Of a stretch of 64,000 bases of DNA, positions 1 to 9,300 are shown piece after piece; position 1 is the first letter of the stretch, and each line of letters begins with the position of its first letter. The notes below the pieces were generated by a model. That model ran no database searches, was not told the origin of the DNA, and saw only the letters and a list, made by a program, of their open reading frames with translations. A program made the translations under genes and the position numbers. This DNA is from Actinacidiphila bryophytorum (GTDB lineage: Bacteria; Actinomycetota; Actinomycetes; Streptomycetales; Streptomycetaceae). The stretch spans positions 62,001 through 126,000 of the forward strand of contig NZ_JAFFIX010000001.1 in NCBI RefSeq assembly GCF_016916835.1. The letters are read 5' to 3'.

Positions 1-1
1 G

Positions 2-112
2 CTCAAGCGGCGCGATCCGGCCGCCTTCGCCCGCCGCGCCCACCTGCCGCCCGAGCCGGCCGGCCCCGTCCCCGGCGGGCCGCAGGCAGCACCCGACGCC
101 GCCGCGCTGTGA
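2..112 (+). CDS. C-terminal tail of an unidentified protein (truncated by window edge)
   Basis: An open frame runs from the window edge to a TGA at 110-112 and encodes about 36 residues, beginning LKRRDPAAFARR and ending QAAPDAAAL. The tail is Arg-, Pro- and Ala-rich, as in many cytoplasmic ends of actinobacterial membrane proteins, but no domain is visible. It ends 28 nt before the Mec-like gene, so the two may be co-transcribed. In related chromosomes a transporter often sits here; that is recollection of synteny, not something the sequence shows. Confidence 0.4.
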   Translation, partial: LKRRDPAAFARRAHLPPEPAGPVPGGPQAAPDAAAL

Positions 113-140
113 GGGGAAGGGCCCCTGTTACTTTTCCCGC

Positions 141-560
141 ATGCTGACCATCACCCAGGAGCTGCACGACGCGATCGTCGCCCACGCCCGCGCCGACCAC
201 CCCGACGAGGCCTGCGGGATCGTGGCAGGGCCGGAGGGCAGCGACCGCCCGGAGCGGTTCGTGCCGATGCAGAACGCGGCCCGCTCACCCACCTTCTACG
301 AGTTCGACTCCACCGACCTGCTCAGGCTCTACCGGGAGCTGGACGACCGGGACGAGGAGCCGGTGGTCGTCTACCACTCGCACACCGCGACCGAGGCCTA
401 CCCCTCGCGCACCGACATCAGCTACGCCAACGAGCCCGGCGCCCACTACGTCCTGGTCTCCACCGCGGAGGATCTCCCCGAGCCGCAGTTCCGCTCGTTC
501 CGCATCGTGGACGGGACCGTCACGGAGGAACCGGTCAAAGTAGTGGCTTCGTACGCATGA
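141..560 (+). CDS. mec: Mec-like M67 (JAMM/Mov34) metallopeptidase
   Basis: A 139-residue JAMM zinc peptidase. The catalytic set is complete: E23 in a D-E-A-C-G-I context, then H79-S-H81 with S89 and D92 (HxH...S..D). In the CysO/CysM system known from Mycobacterium, Mec releases free cysteine from the CysO-cysteine adduct. The neighbouring CysO-like carrier and CysM on the same strand support the same role here. It is separated from cysO by 271 nt that hold a leader-peptide gene, so cysO-cysM probably have their own promoter. Length is normal for the family. Start chosen at the only ATG near the start of homology. Confidence 0.9.
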   Translation: MLTITQELHDAIVAHARADHPDEACGIVAGPEGSDRPERFVPMQNAARSPTFYEFDSTDLLRLYRELDDRDEEPVVVYHSHTATEAYPSRTDISYANEPGAHYVLVSTAEDLPEPQFRSFRIVDGTVTEEPVKVVASYA

Positions 561-619
561 CGTCCCGGATGCCGAGACGGGCGCCTCGGCCCGGTTCGGG
601 GAATCGATACGATGAGCCC

Positions 620-2060
<1,441 letters not shown>

Positions 2061-2088
2061 GCCCTTCGGGCCTGAACCCTCGCTGCGG

Positions 2089-2118
2089 ACGCCGGACGGA
2101 CACCTGCCCGTCCGGCGT
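2089..2118 (+). terminator. Terminator hairpin after cysM
   Basis: A perfect 11-bp stem (2089-2099 with 2108-2118) around an 8-nt loop lies 29 nt after the cysM stop. There is no U-tract, as is usual in high-GC actinobacteria. The remaining sequence to the MBL gene at 2351 shows no further gene. Confidence 0.7.
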
Positions 2119-2350
2119 ACCGCTGTTCGCACCGGCAGGCCGCACGGCGACCACAAAGCGCCAAGTGCGGCCGAAGGGGCCGTAAAAGACCCCCCGGACT
2201 GGTGATTCCGCCCACAACGGGGCGCCGTGGAGGCCCAGCACACCGCCTTGCGCTTTACCCTCGCAAGACACGGCGGACAGCTATCCGCCAATCCCCCCAC
2301 CCCACCAGGAATGGGGTGGATGCGGCCTGCCCACGGAGGTGTTTCCAGCA

Positions 2351-3103
2351 ATGAAGCTCACCGTCGTCGGCTGCTCGGGGTCGTTCCCGTCCGCGGACTC
2401 GGCTTGTTCGAGCTATCTCGTCGAGGCCGACGGCTTCCGGCTGCTGATCGACATGGGCAACGGAGCCCTGGGCGAACTGCAGCGCCACGTAGGGCTCTAC
2501 GACCTGGACGCGGTCGTGCTGAGCCATCTGCACGCCGACCACTGCATCGACATGTGCGGCTACTTCGTGGCCCGCTACTACCGGCACGACGGCGGCCCCG
2601 CCGCCGCGATCCCCGTGTACGGCCCGGCCGGCACCGAACGCCGGCTCAACATCGCCTACGGGGACGTACCCGACGAGAAGTGCATGAGCGAGGTCTTCGA
2701 CTTCCGCACCCTGCAGCCGGGCACCTTCCGGCTCGGCCCCTTCGACATCGCCACCGACCTGGTCAGCCACCCCGTCGAGGCCTACGGCTTCCGGCTCGGC
2801 TACCAGGGCCGCACCCTGACCTACTCCGGCGACACCGGCCCCTGCCAGGCACTCGACACCCTCGCAGAAGGCGCCGACCTCTTCCTGTGCGAGGCGTCCT
2901 TCACCGCGGGCAAGGAGGACATCCCCGAGCTGCACCTCAACGGCCGCGAGGCCGGCGAGGTCGCCGCCCGCGCAGGCGCCGGCCGCCTGGTCCTCACCCA
3001 CATCCCCCCGTGGACCAGCCCCTCGGCCAACCTCCGCGACGCCCGGGCCGCCTTCGCCGGTCCGGTCGACCTGGCGACGGCGGGCGCGGTCTACGAGCTG
3101 TGA
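2351..3103 (+). CDS. MBL-fold metallohydrolase (RNase Z-like subgroup)
   Basis: A 250-residue metallo-beta-lactamase-fold protein. The metal motif H59-L-H61-A-D63-H64 is intact; the later ligands lie in LVSHPVEAYG, YSGDTGPC and LVLTHIPPW. The N-terminus (MKLTVVGCSGSFPSADSACSS) is typical of the group related to RNase Z and arylsulfatase-like hydrolases. No signal peptide is present, so it is cytoplasmic. GGAGGT about 10 nt before ATG 2351 sets the start. The substrate is unknown. It faces the PTS genes across a strong hairpin, so it is probably transcribed separately from both neighbours. Confidence 0.85.
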   Translation: MKLTVVGCSGSFPSADSACSSYLVEADGFRLLIDMGNGALGELQRHVGLYDLDAVVLSHLHADHCIDMCGYFVARYYRHDGGPAAAIPVYGPAGTERRLNIAYGDVPDEKCMSEVFDFRTLQPGTFRLGPFDIATDLVSHPVEAYGFRLGYQGRTLTYSGDTGPCQALDTLAEGADLFLCEASFTAGKEDIPELHLNGREAGEVAARAGAGRLVLTHIPPWTSPSANLRDARAAFAGPVDLATAGAVYEL

Positions 3104-3113
3104 CCGCGGAAGG

Positions 3114-3151
3114 CCCGGGAGCCCGGGCGCTTTCGCGCCCGGGCTCCCGGG
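3114..3151. terminator. Bidirectional terminator between MBL gene and nagE2
   Basis: A perfect 17-bp GC stem (3114-3130 with 3135-3151) closed by TTTC sits between the convergent MBL (+) and PTS (-) genes, 11 nt after the MBL stop. Confidence 0.85.
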
Positions 3152-3172
3152 GCCGACCCGCCGGACGCGGAC

Positions 3173-4486
3173 TCAGCGAGTGACGTCCTCGACCTCTTCC
3201 TCGGGCTCGCGGCCCGGGGTCTTAAGGTCGAACTTCGTGATCGCGAAGCGGAAGACGACGTAGTAGATCACCGCGAAGCACAGGCCTATCGGGATGATCA
3301 GGTACGGCTTGGTGGCCAGGTTCCAGTTCATCGCGTAGTCGATGAAGCCCGCGGAGAAGGTGAAGCCCGCGTGCACGCCCAGCGCCCAGGTGACCGCCAT
3401 CGATATCGCGGTCAGCACCGCGTGGATCGCGTACAGCAGCGGCGCGATGAACATGAACGAGAACTCGATCGGCTCGGTCACACCGGTGACGAACGAGGTC
3501 AGCGCGAGCGAGATCATCATGCCGAGCACGGCCTTGCGGCGCTCGGGACGAGCGGAGTGCGCGATGGCCAGGGCGGCGGCCGGCAAGCCGAACATCATGA
3601 TCGGGAAGAAGCCGGACATGAACTGGCCGGCGCCCGGGTCGTGGGCGAAGAAGCGGTTCAGGTCGCCGTGCGCCACCACGTGGTGGGCCGTGTCGTTGAA
3701 GTCGCCGATCTGGAACCACGCCACGGTGTTGACGAACTGGTGCATGCCGATGGGCAGCAGACCACGGTTGATCAGGCCGAACAGTGCGGCGCCGAACCAG
3801 CCGAGCCCGGTCATCCACTTGCCGAAGTGGGTGATCTGGTCGCCGATCGGCTCCCAGCCCGCGACGACCAGCACACCCAGCGCGGTGCCGGTGAAGGCCA
3901 TGATGATCGGCACCAGGCGGCGGCCGTTGAAGAAGCCGAGCCAGTCCACCAGCTTGGTGCGGTGGAAGCGCTGCCACAGCACCGCCGTGAGCAGGCCGAG
4001 GATGATGCCGCCGAGCACGCCGGGGTTCTGGAAGCTGGCAGTGACGACCGTGTCGCCCTTCTGCCAGAAGCCGCCGCCGAGCCCGCTGCCCGTGTACGTC
4101 ATGCCGGGCGTGCCCGGGTCGATCGGGAACTGGTGGATCACGGCGTAGTACGTCAGGAAGCCGACGATCGCGGCGAGCGCGGTGGAGCCGTCCGCCTTCT
4201 TGGCGAAGCCGATGGCCACACCGATGCAGAACAGCAGTGGCAGACCGAAGGAGGCGTCGAGCAGCGCGCCTCCGGCGCCGGCGAAGACCCGCGTGACGTC
4301 GGTCGGCAGGTGGAGCTTGTCGTGGATGTCCGACTGGCCCAGCCGGAGCAAGATGCCTGCCGCAGGCAGGACCGCGATCGGCAGCTGCAGGCTGCGGCCG
4401 ACCTTTTGCAGGCCCTGGAAGAGGCCGGAGCCCCGCTTCTTTGCGGGCGGCGCCGGAATGGCGTCGGTGGCCGTGGCCGTTGTCAT
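3173..4486 (-). CDS. nagE2: GlcNAc-type PTS transporter, IIC membrane component (position of nagE2)
   Basis: A 437-residue PTS glucose/GlcNAc-superfamily IIC permease with many hydrophobic segments. It begins with a short polar tail followed by GLFQGLQKVGRSLQLPIAVLPAAG, and the family's T-E-P-I-E motif is near residue 337. IIC takes up the sugar while IIB phosphorylates it. Gene order against rph and rdgB matches the S. coelicolor nagF-nagE1-nagE2 cluster, which suggests the symbol; GlcNAc specificity itself is inferred. ATG 4486 was chosen over an upstream in-frame ATG because GGAGG and two DasR-like sites lie just upstream of it. Confidence 0.87.
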   Translation of the reverse strand: MTTATATDAIPAPPAKKRGSGLFQGLQKVGRSLQLPIAVLPAAGILLRLGQSDIHDKLHLPTDVTRVFAGAGGALLDASFGLPLLFCIGVAIGFAKKADGSTALAAIVGFLTYYAVIHQFPIDPGTPGMTYTGSGLGGGFWQKGDTVVTASFQNPGVLGGIILGLLTAVLWQRFHRTKLVDWLGFFNGRRLVPIIMAFTGTALGVLVVAGWEPIGDQITHFGKWMTGLGWFGAALFGLINRGLLPIGMHQFVNTVAWFQIGDFNDTAHHVVAHGDLNRFFAHDPGAGQFMSGFFPIMMFGLPAAALAIAHSARPERRKAVLGMMISLALTSFVTGVTEPIEFSFMFIAPLLYAIHAVLTAISMAVTWALGVHAGFTFSAGFIDYAMNWNLATKPYLIIPIGLCFAVIYYVVFRFAITKFDLKTPGREPEEEVEDVTR

Positions 4487-4497
4487 CGAAATCCTCC

Positions 4498-4529
4498 GTG
4501 GTCTATACCACTCAGTGGTGTAGACCTGT
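4498..4529 (-). promoter_or_regulatory. Two adjacent DasR-like (dre) operators upstream of nagE2
   Basis: GTGGTCTATACCACT at 4498-4512 and AGTGGTGTAGACCTGT at 4514-4529 both fit the dre pattern (TGGTCTAGACCA). The first sits next to the ribosome-binding site of nagE2, so a bound repressor would block transcription close to the start. DasR, a GntR regulator released by GlcN-6-P, controls these genes in S. coelicolor; that it acts here is inferred from the sites. Confidence 0.8.
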
Positions 4530-4601
4530 TGTAGCACGTCAGGTACGCGTAAAGGAATCCGCGATTCCGCGTGCGCTGCGTCACACCGCTCACGCACAGC
4601 G

Positions 4602-4633
4602 AAGACCCCCTGGTTCACTGGCCAGGGGGTCTT
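4602..4633 (-). terminator. Terminator of nagE1
   Basis: A perfect 12-bp stem AAGACCCCCTGG / CCAGGGGGTCTT (4602-4613 with 4622-4633) lies 37 nt beyond the nagE1 stop on the minus strand. It separates the two IIC genes, which therefore seem to be independent transcription units, each with its own dre site. Confidence 0.8.
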
Positions 4634-4669
4634 ACGTACGGTGGGCGCGGCCGCTACCGTGGGTGGCGG

Positions 4670-5986
4670 CTACTTGATGTTCTCCTTCTCCATCTCCTCG
4701 CCGAGTTCCCCTGGCTCGCGGCCCGGGGTTTTCAGGTCGAAGAAAAGGATCACGAAGCGGAAGAGCAGGTAGTAGAGCAGTGCGAAGCCCGCGCCGACCA
4801 CGAGGATCAGCCAGGGCTTGGTGGCCAGGTTCCAGTTGATGACGTAGTCGATCAGGCCCGCCGAGAAGCTGAAGCCGTCCTTGATGCCCAGCGCCCAGCA
4901 CAGCGCCATCGACACACCCGTCAGCAGCGCGTGGATCGCGTACAGCGCGGGCGCGATGAACAGGAACGAGTACTCGATCGGCTCGGTGATGCCGGTCACG
5001 AACGAGGTCAGCGCCACCGACAGCATCATGCCGCCGACCTCCTTGCGGCGGTCGGGGCGTGCGGTGTGCGCGATCGCCAGTGCCGCCGCGGGCAGCGCGA
5101 ACATCATGATCGGGAAGAAGCCGGTCTGGAACTGGCCGGCCGTCGGGTCGCCGGCCAGGAAGCGCGGGATGTCGCCGTGCACGACCGTGCCGTCGGGCTT
5201 GGTGAAGTCGCCGAACTGGAACCACACGAAGGTGTTCAGGAACTGGTGCAGGCCCACCGTGAGCAGCGCCCGGTTGGCCACACCGAAGATGCCCGAGCCC
5301 CACGAGCCCAGGTCGACCAGCCTCTTGCTGAAGCTGGTCAGGCCGTCGCCGATCGGCGGCCAGATCCACAGGCACACGATCGCGAAGACGATCGCGACCC
5401 CGGCCATGATGATCGGCACCAGGCGGCGGCCGTTGAAGAAGCCCAGCCAGTCGGGCAGCTTCGTGCGGTGGAAGCGCTGCCACAGGTAGGCGGTGAGCAG
5501 GCCCATCACGATGCCGCCGAAGACGCCGGGCGTCTGGAACTCCGCCAGCGTCGTCGTGCCGTCCTTGAGGGTGCATGCGCCGGCCAGCTGCCCGAGCTGG
5601 GTGAAGGTCGCGCCCTGCGGGCACTCCTTGGGGAAGCGGGTGAGGATGCCGAAGAAGACCAGGTAGCCGGCCACCGCGGCCAGCGCCGTCGAGCCGTCGG
5701 ACCTCTTCGCCATGCCGATGGCCACGCCCACGCAGAACAGCAGCGGGAGGCCGAAGTTGCCGTCGAGCAGTGCGCCGCCCGCGCCGACGAAGACCTTCGA
5801 CAGGCGGTCCCAGCCCAGGCCGTCGCTGCCGAAGACGTCCGGCTGGCCGAGCCGGTTGATGATGCCGGCCGCCGGCAGGACGGCGATGGGCAGCTGCAGG
5901 CTGCGGCCCATCTTCTGCAGGCCCTGGAAGAACCGGCTGCCCCAGCTGCGGCGCGGCCGCCCGGCGGTGGCCTCGGCGGCGCTCAC
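4670..5986 (-). CDS. nagE1: GlcNAc-type PTS transporter, second IIC component (position of nagE1)
   Basis: A 438-residue paralogue of the adjacent IIC gene sharing the N-terminal GLQKMGRSLQLPIAVLPAAG block, the T-E-P-I-E motif (about residue 334) and the LATKPW and FDLKTPGREP tail. GTG 5986 was preferred: the more upstream ATG at 6079 would put the dre operator inside the coding sequence and adds non-homologous residues. The ribosome-binding site is weak. The gene is divergent from nagF. Two IIC genes with one IIB gene is the arrangement known in Streptomyces; which one carries most GlcNAc flux cannot be told from sequence. Confidence 0.85.
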   Translation of the reverse strand: MSAAEATAGRPRRSWGSRFFQGLQKMGRSLQLPIAVLPAAGIINRLGQPDVFGSDGLGWDRLSKVFVGAGGALLDGNFGLPLLFCVGVAIGMAKRSDGSTALAAVAGYLVFFGILTRFPKECPQGATFTQLGQLAGACTLKDGTTTLAEFQTPGVFGGIVMGLLTAYLWQRFHRTKLPDWLGFFNGRRLVPIIMAGVAIVFAIVCLWIWPPIGDGLTSFSKRLVDLGSWGSGIFGVANRALLTVGLHQFLNTFVWFQFGDFTKPDGTVVHGDIPRFLAGDPTAGQFQTGFFPIMMFALPAAALAIAHTARPDRRKEVGGMMLSVALTSFVTGITEPIEYSFLFIAPALYAIHALLTGVSMALCWALGIKDGFSFSAGLIDYVINWNLATKPWLILVVGAGFALLYYLLFRFVILFFDLKTPGREPGELGEEMEKENIK

Positions 5987-6018
5987 CCGGGGCCGCCGCG
6001 GGTGGACTGGTCGCGTAC

Positions 6019-6034
6019 AGTGGTGTAGACCACT
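6019..6034. promoter_or_regulatory. DasR-like (dre) operator between nagE1 and nagF
   Basis: AGTGGTGTAGACCACT is palindromic apart from its centre and fits the dre consensus. It lies 33 nt upstream of nagE1 and 136 nt upstream of nagF, placed to control the divergent pair or mainly nagE1. A weaker TGGTGGTCCACC at about 6067-6080 was not accepted as a second site. Confidence 0.8.
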
Positions 6035-6169
6035 TGGGGGTGCGGGAGACCGGCGTCCATGATCGACATGGTGGTCCACCGGGCGGCTGACCGCCCGTGA
6101 AGTTGGGCCAACCGTGGGTTACCGTGACATAACGGACCCGCGGTGGGTCGGAGACACAGGGAGACTCAG

Positions 6170-6403
6170 ATGGCCACCAAGGCAGAGAAGATCGTCGCCG
6201 GGCTCGGCGGACTCGGCAACATCGAAGAGGTCGAGGGCTGCATCACCCGGCTCCGCACCGAGGTCGTCGACCCCTCCCTCGTCGACGAGGCCGCCCTCAA
6301 GGCCGCCGGCGCCCACGGCGTCGTCAAGATGGGCACCGCCATCCAGGTCGTCATCGGCACCGACGCCGACCCGATCGCCGCCGACATCGAAGACATGATG
6401 TAG
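6170..6403 (+). CDS. nagF: PTS IIB component, GlcNAc/glucose type
   Basis: A 77-residue free-standing IIB domain. Cys24 in V-E-G-C-I-T-R-L-R is the residue that is phosphorylated by IIA and passes phosphate to the sugar bound by IIC. ATG 6170 follows GGGAG; nine upstream in-frame residues (from 6143) lack homology and were excluded. IIA, HPr and EI are not in this window. Divergent from nagE1, with the dre site between them. Confidence 0.9.
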   Translation: MATKAEKIVAGLGGLGNIEEVEGCITRLRTEVVDPSLVDEAALKAAGAHGVVKMGTAIQVVIGTDADPIAADIEDMM

Positions 6404-6451
6404 CCACCGGGGGGCGGAGCCGGGGCCGGGTCACCCGGATAGGCTCGGGGG

Positions 6452-7186
<735 letters not shown>

Positions 7187-7197
7187 CCGCCCCGGCC

Positions 7198-7220
7198 GGG
7201 GTGCCCGGGCAGGGCACCCC
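7198..7220 (+). terminator. Hairpin between rph and rdgB
   Basis: GGGGTGCCC (7198-7206) pairs with GGGCACCCC (7212-7220) 12 nt after the rph stop and 17 nt before rdgB. It may attenuate or process an rph-rdgB transcript rather than end it. Confidence 0.5.
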
Positions 7221-7237
7221 GCCGGGATAATCGGCCC

Positions 7238-7843
7238 ATGACCCGCCGCCTCGTACTCGCCACCCGCAACGCCCACAAGGTCACAGAACTCCGGGCCATC
7301 CTCACCGGCACCGGGCTCGACGTCGACCTCGTCGGAGCCGACGCCTACCCCGACATCCCCGACGTCAAGGAGACCGGCGTCACCTTCGCCGAGAACGCCC
7401 TGCTCAAGGCGCGCACCCTCGCCGAGGCCACCGGACTCCCGGCCGTCGCCGACGACTCGGGCCTGTGCGTCGACGTCCTCGGCGGCGCCCCCGGCATCTT
7501 CTCCGCCCGCTGGGCCGGCCGCCACGGCGACGACGCGGCCAACCTCGCCCTGCTCCTCGCCCAGCTCGCCGACATCGACCCCCCGCACCGCGCAGCCCAC
7601 TTCGCCTGCGCGGCCGCCCTCGCCCTCCCCGACGGCACCACCCGCGTCGCCGAAGGCCACCTCCGCGGCACCCTCCGCCACACCCCCGCCGGCACCGGCG
7701 GCTTCGGCTACGACCCGATCCTCCAGCCCGACGGCATGACCCGCACCTGCGCCGAACTGACCCCCGCAGAAAAGAACGCCATCAGCCACCGCGGCAAGGC
7801 CTTCCGCGCCCTCGCCCCCTCAGTGGCGGAACTCCTCGCCTGA
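7238..7843 (+). CDS. rdgB: RdgB/HAM1 non-canonical purine NTP pyrophosphatase
   Basis: A 201-residue dITP/XTP pyrophosphatase that removes deaminated purine nucleotides from the dNTP pool. Signature segments: LVLATRNAHKVTELRAIL at the N-terminus, VTFAENALLKA, VADDSGLCVDVLGGAPGIFSAR and GGFGYDPI near the C-terminus with SHRGKA. Complete and of normal length. It follows rph by 51 nt in the same direction and is closed by a hairpin shared with tRNA-Leu. Confidence 0.96.
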   Translation: MTRRLVLATRNAHKVTELRAILTGTGLDVDLVGADAYPDIPDVKETGVTFAENALLKARTLAEATGLPAVADDSGLCVDVLGGAPGIFSARWAGRHGDDAANLALLLAQLADIDPPHRAAHFACAAALALPDGTTRVAEGHLRGTLRHTPAGTGGFGYDPILQPDGMTRTCAELTPAEKNAISHRGKAFRALAPSVAELLA

Positions 7844-7850
7844 CCACACC

Positions 7851-7886
7851 GAAGGCCCGCGCCCCCAGGGGAAATCGCGGGCCTTC
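7851..7886. terminator. Bidirectional terminator between rdgB and tRNA-Leu
   Basis: GAAGGCCCGCG (7851-7861) pairs perfectly with CGCGGGCCTTC (7876-7886). It lies 7 nt past the rdgB stop and 4 nt past the 3' end of the minus-strand tRNA-Leu, so it can serve both. Confidence 0.75.
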
Positions 7887-7890
7887 ACCG

Positions 7891-7974
7891 TGCGGCGGAA
7901 GGGATTCGAACCCTCAAGCCCGATCAAGGGCCACAGATCCTAAGTCTGCTGCGTCGCCATTGCGCCACCGCCGC
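7891..7974 (-). tRNA. tRNA-Leu (anticodon UAG)
   Basis: An 84-nt class II tRNA. The acceptor arm is GCGGCGG / CCGCCGC with discriminator A; the T arm contains GGTTCGAATCC; the anticodon loop CTTAGGA is closed by CAGA/TCTG, giving UAG. A long variable arm (CCCTTGATCGGG) is typical of tRNA-Leu. The 3' CCA is not encoded. Confidence 0.95.
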
Positions 7975-8034
7975 TGGTCGCACGCGCCATCGTACCGGTG
8001 CGCCGCGCCGCCGTGCCGCGGGATTTGCGGGGCC

Positions 8035-8502
8035 TCAGACCTTGAGGTCGCGGAGGAGTTTGGCCACATGGCCGGTGGCGCGGACGTTGTAGAAGGCGTG
8101 GGCCACCTTGCCGGACTCGTCGACGACGATCGTGGAGCGGATGACGCCCATGATCTTCTTGCCGTAGTTCATCTTCTCGCCGAAGGCCGCGTAGGCGGTC
8201 AGGGTCGTGCGGTCCGGGTCGGAGAGGAGGGTGACGCGCAGGGACTCCTTCGTGCGGAACTTGGCGAGCTTGTCGGGGGAGTCGGGGGAGATGCCGAGAA
8301 CGTCGTAGCCGGCGGCGGCCAGCTGGTCGAGGTTGTCGGTGAAGTCGCAGGCCTCCTTGGTGCAGCCGGGGGTCATCGCCGAGGGGTAGAAGTAGACGAT
8401 GACCTTGCGGCCGCGGTGGTCGGCGAGGGAGACCTGCTTGCCGTCGGCGTCCAGGAGGGTGAAGTCGGGGGCGGGGTCGCCGGGTGACAGGCGCTCGGCC
8501 AT
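8035..8502 (-). CDS. bcp: Peroxiredoxin, Bcp/PrxQ family
   Basis: A 155-residue thioredoxin-fold peroxidase that reduces H2O2 and organic peroxides. The peroxidatic Cys47 is in AMTPGCTKEAC and the likely resolving Cys52 lies five residues on, the PrxQ arrangement. The second position of the usual P-x-x-x-T/S-x-x-C motif fits (YPSAMTPGC). Cytoplasmic, complete, monocistronic, divergent from the DUF3618 gene. Confidence 0.93.
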   Translation of the reverse strand: MAERLSPGDPAPDFTLLDADGKQVSLADHRGRKVIVYFYPSAMTPGCTKEACDFTDNLDQLAAAGYDVLGISPDSPDKLAKFRTKESLRVTLLSDPDRTTLTAYAAFGEKMNYGKKIMGVIRSTIVVDESGKVAHAFYNVRATGHVAKLLRDLKV

Positions 8503-8603
8503 GGGAAAGCTCCTCAGTCAAACGGGGGTGCCGACGAGGCGCGGGCCGCGTCGTACTGACAGACTGTCCGAACGCTACCTAATCAGGCGATGGAGGAGAC
8601 GCG

Positions 8604-8930
8604 GTGTCGGACGACGTCAGGACGCCCGCTCAGATCGAGGCGGAGATTGCCCGCAGGCGGCAGGACCTCGCGGAGACGCTGGACGAGCTGGCGGTCCGGG
8701 TGCACCCTGCGACGATCGCGCGGGATACGAAGGCCAAGGCCGTCTCCGCGGTGGACCGCACGGTCGGGCAGGCGTATGTCGCGGTGAACCGCGCGGTGGG
8801 CCGGGCCAGGTCGCAGTTCGTCACCGCGGAGGGTGCGCTGCGCCCCGAGCGGGTCGCGCCCGCGGCGCTCGCGGTGGTCGGGATCGTCGCAGCGGTGGCC
8901 AGTCTCTCGGTCCGCAGGCGCCGCCGGTAA
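8604..8930 (+). CDS. DUF3618 small membrane-associated protein
   Basis: A 108-residue protein from GTG 8604. The N-terminal TPAQIEAEIARRRQDLAETLDEL segment is the DUF3618 core, an amphipathic helix. A single hydrophobic helix (VAPAALAVVGIVAAVASLSV) lies near the C-terminus and is followed by a run of Arg, which suggests an anchor with a cytoplasmic basic tail. Function unknown; the family is common in actinobacteria, often beside cell-envelope genes. It lies 10 nt upstream of the GroES-like gene, so the two probably form an operon. Confidence 0.8.
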   Translation: MSDDVRTPAQIEAEIARRRQDLAETLDELAVRVHPATIARDTKAKAVSAVDRTVGQAYVAVNRAVGRARSQFVTAEGALRPERVAPAALAVVGIVAAVASLSVRRRRR

Positions 8931-8940
8931 CGTCGTGCGG

Positions 8941-9282
8941 GTGAGTTCGAACAGTGAGCACGACAAGCTGCCCATCCGGATGCTGCACGACCGGGTCCTG
9001 GTGCGGCACGAGGCCGGCGAGGGCGAGCGCCGCAGCGGCGGCGGCATCCTGATTCCGGCGACCGCCGCCGTGGGGCGGCGGCTGGCCTGGGCCGAGGTCG
9101 TCGCGGCGGGGCAGAACGTGCGGACCGTGGAGGTCGGCGACCGGGTGCTGTACGACCCGGAGGACCGGGCCGAGGTCGAGGTGCGGGGTGTGGCGTACGT
9201 GCTGATGCGCGAACGCGACCTGCACGCGGTGGCTTCCGAGCGCCTCAAGGGCACCGACGACTCCACCGGCCTGTATCTCTGA
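8941..9282 (+). CDS. GroES-like co-chaperonin family protein
   Basis: A 113-residue protein from GTG 8941. It shows the Cpn10 fold pattern: IRMLHDRVLVRHEAGEGERRSGGGILIP, then AEVVAAGQNVRTVEVGDRVLYDP and a C-terminal strand (VAYVLMRERDLHAV). It is a diverged paralogue rather than the main GroES; no groEL is adjacent. It may assist a particular client or act apart from GroEL; sequence alone does not decide. It follows DUF3618 by 10 nt. Confidence 0.8.
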   Translation: MSSNSEHDKLPIRMLHDRVLVRHEAGEGERRSGGGILIPATAAVGRRLAWAEVVAAGQNVRTVEVGDRVLYDPEDRAEVEVRGVAYVLMRERDLHAVASERLKGTDDSTGLYL

Positions 9283-9300
9283 GGCCGCCCGCGCTTCCGG

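Noticed and set aside
6064..6080. TGGTGGTCCACC upstream of nagF as a further DasR site
   Set aside because: It lacks the TCTAGA-like centre and fits the consensus poorly next to the clear site at 6019-6034.
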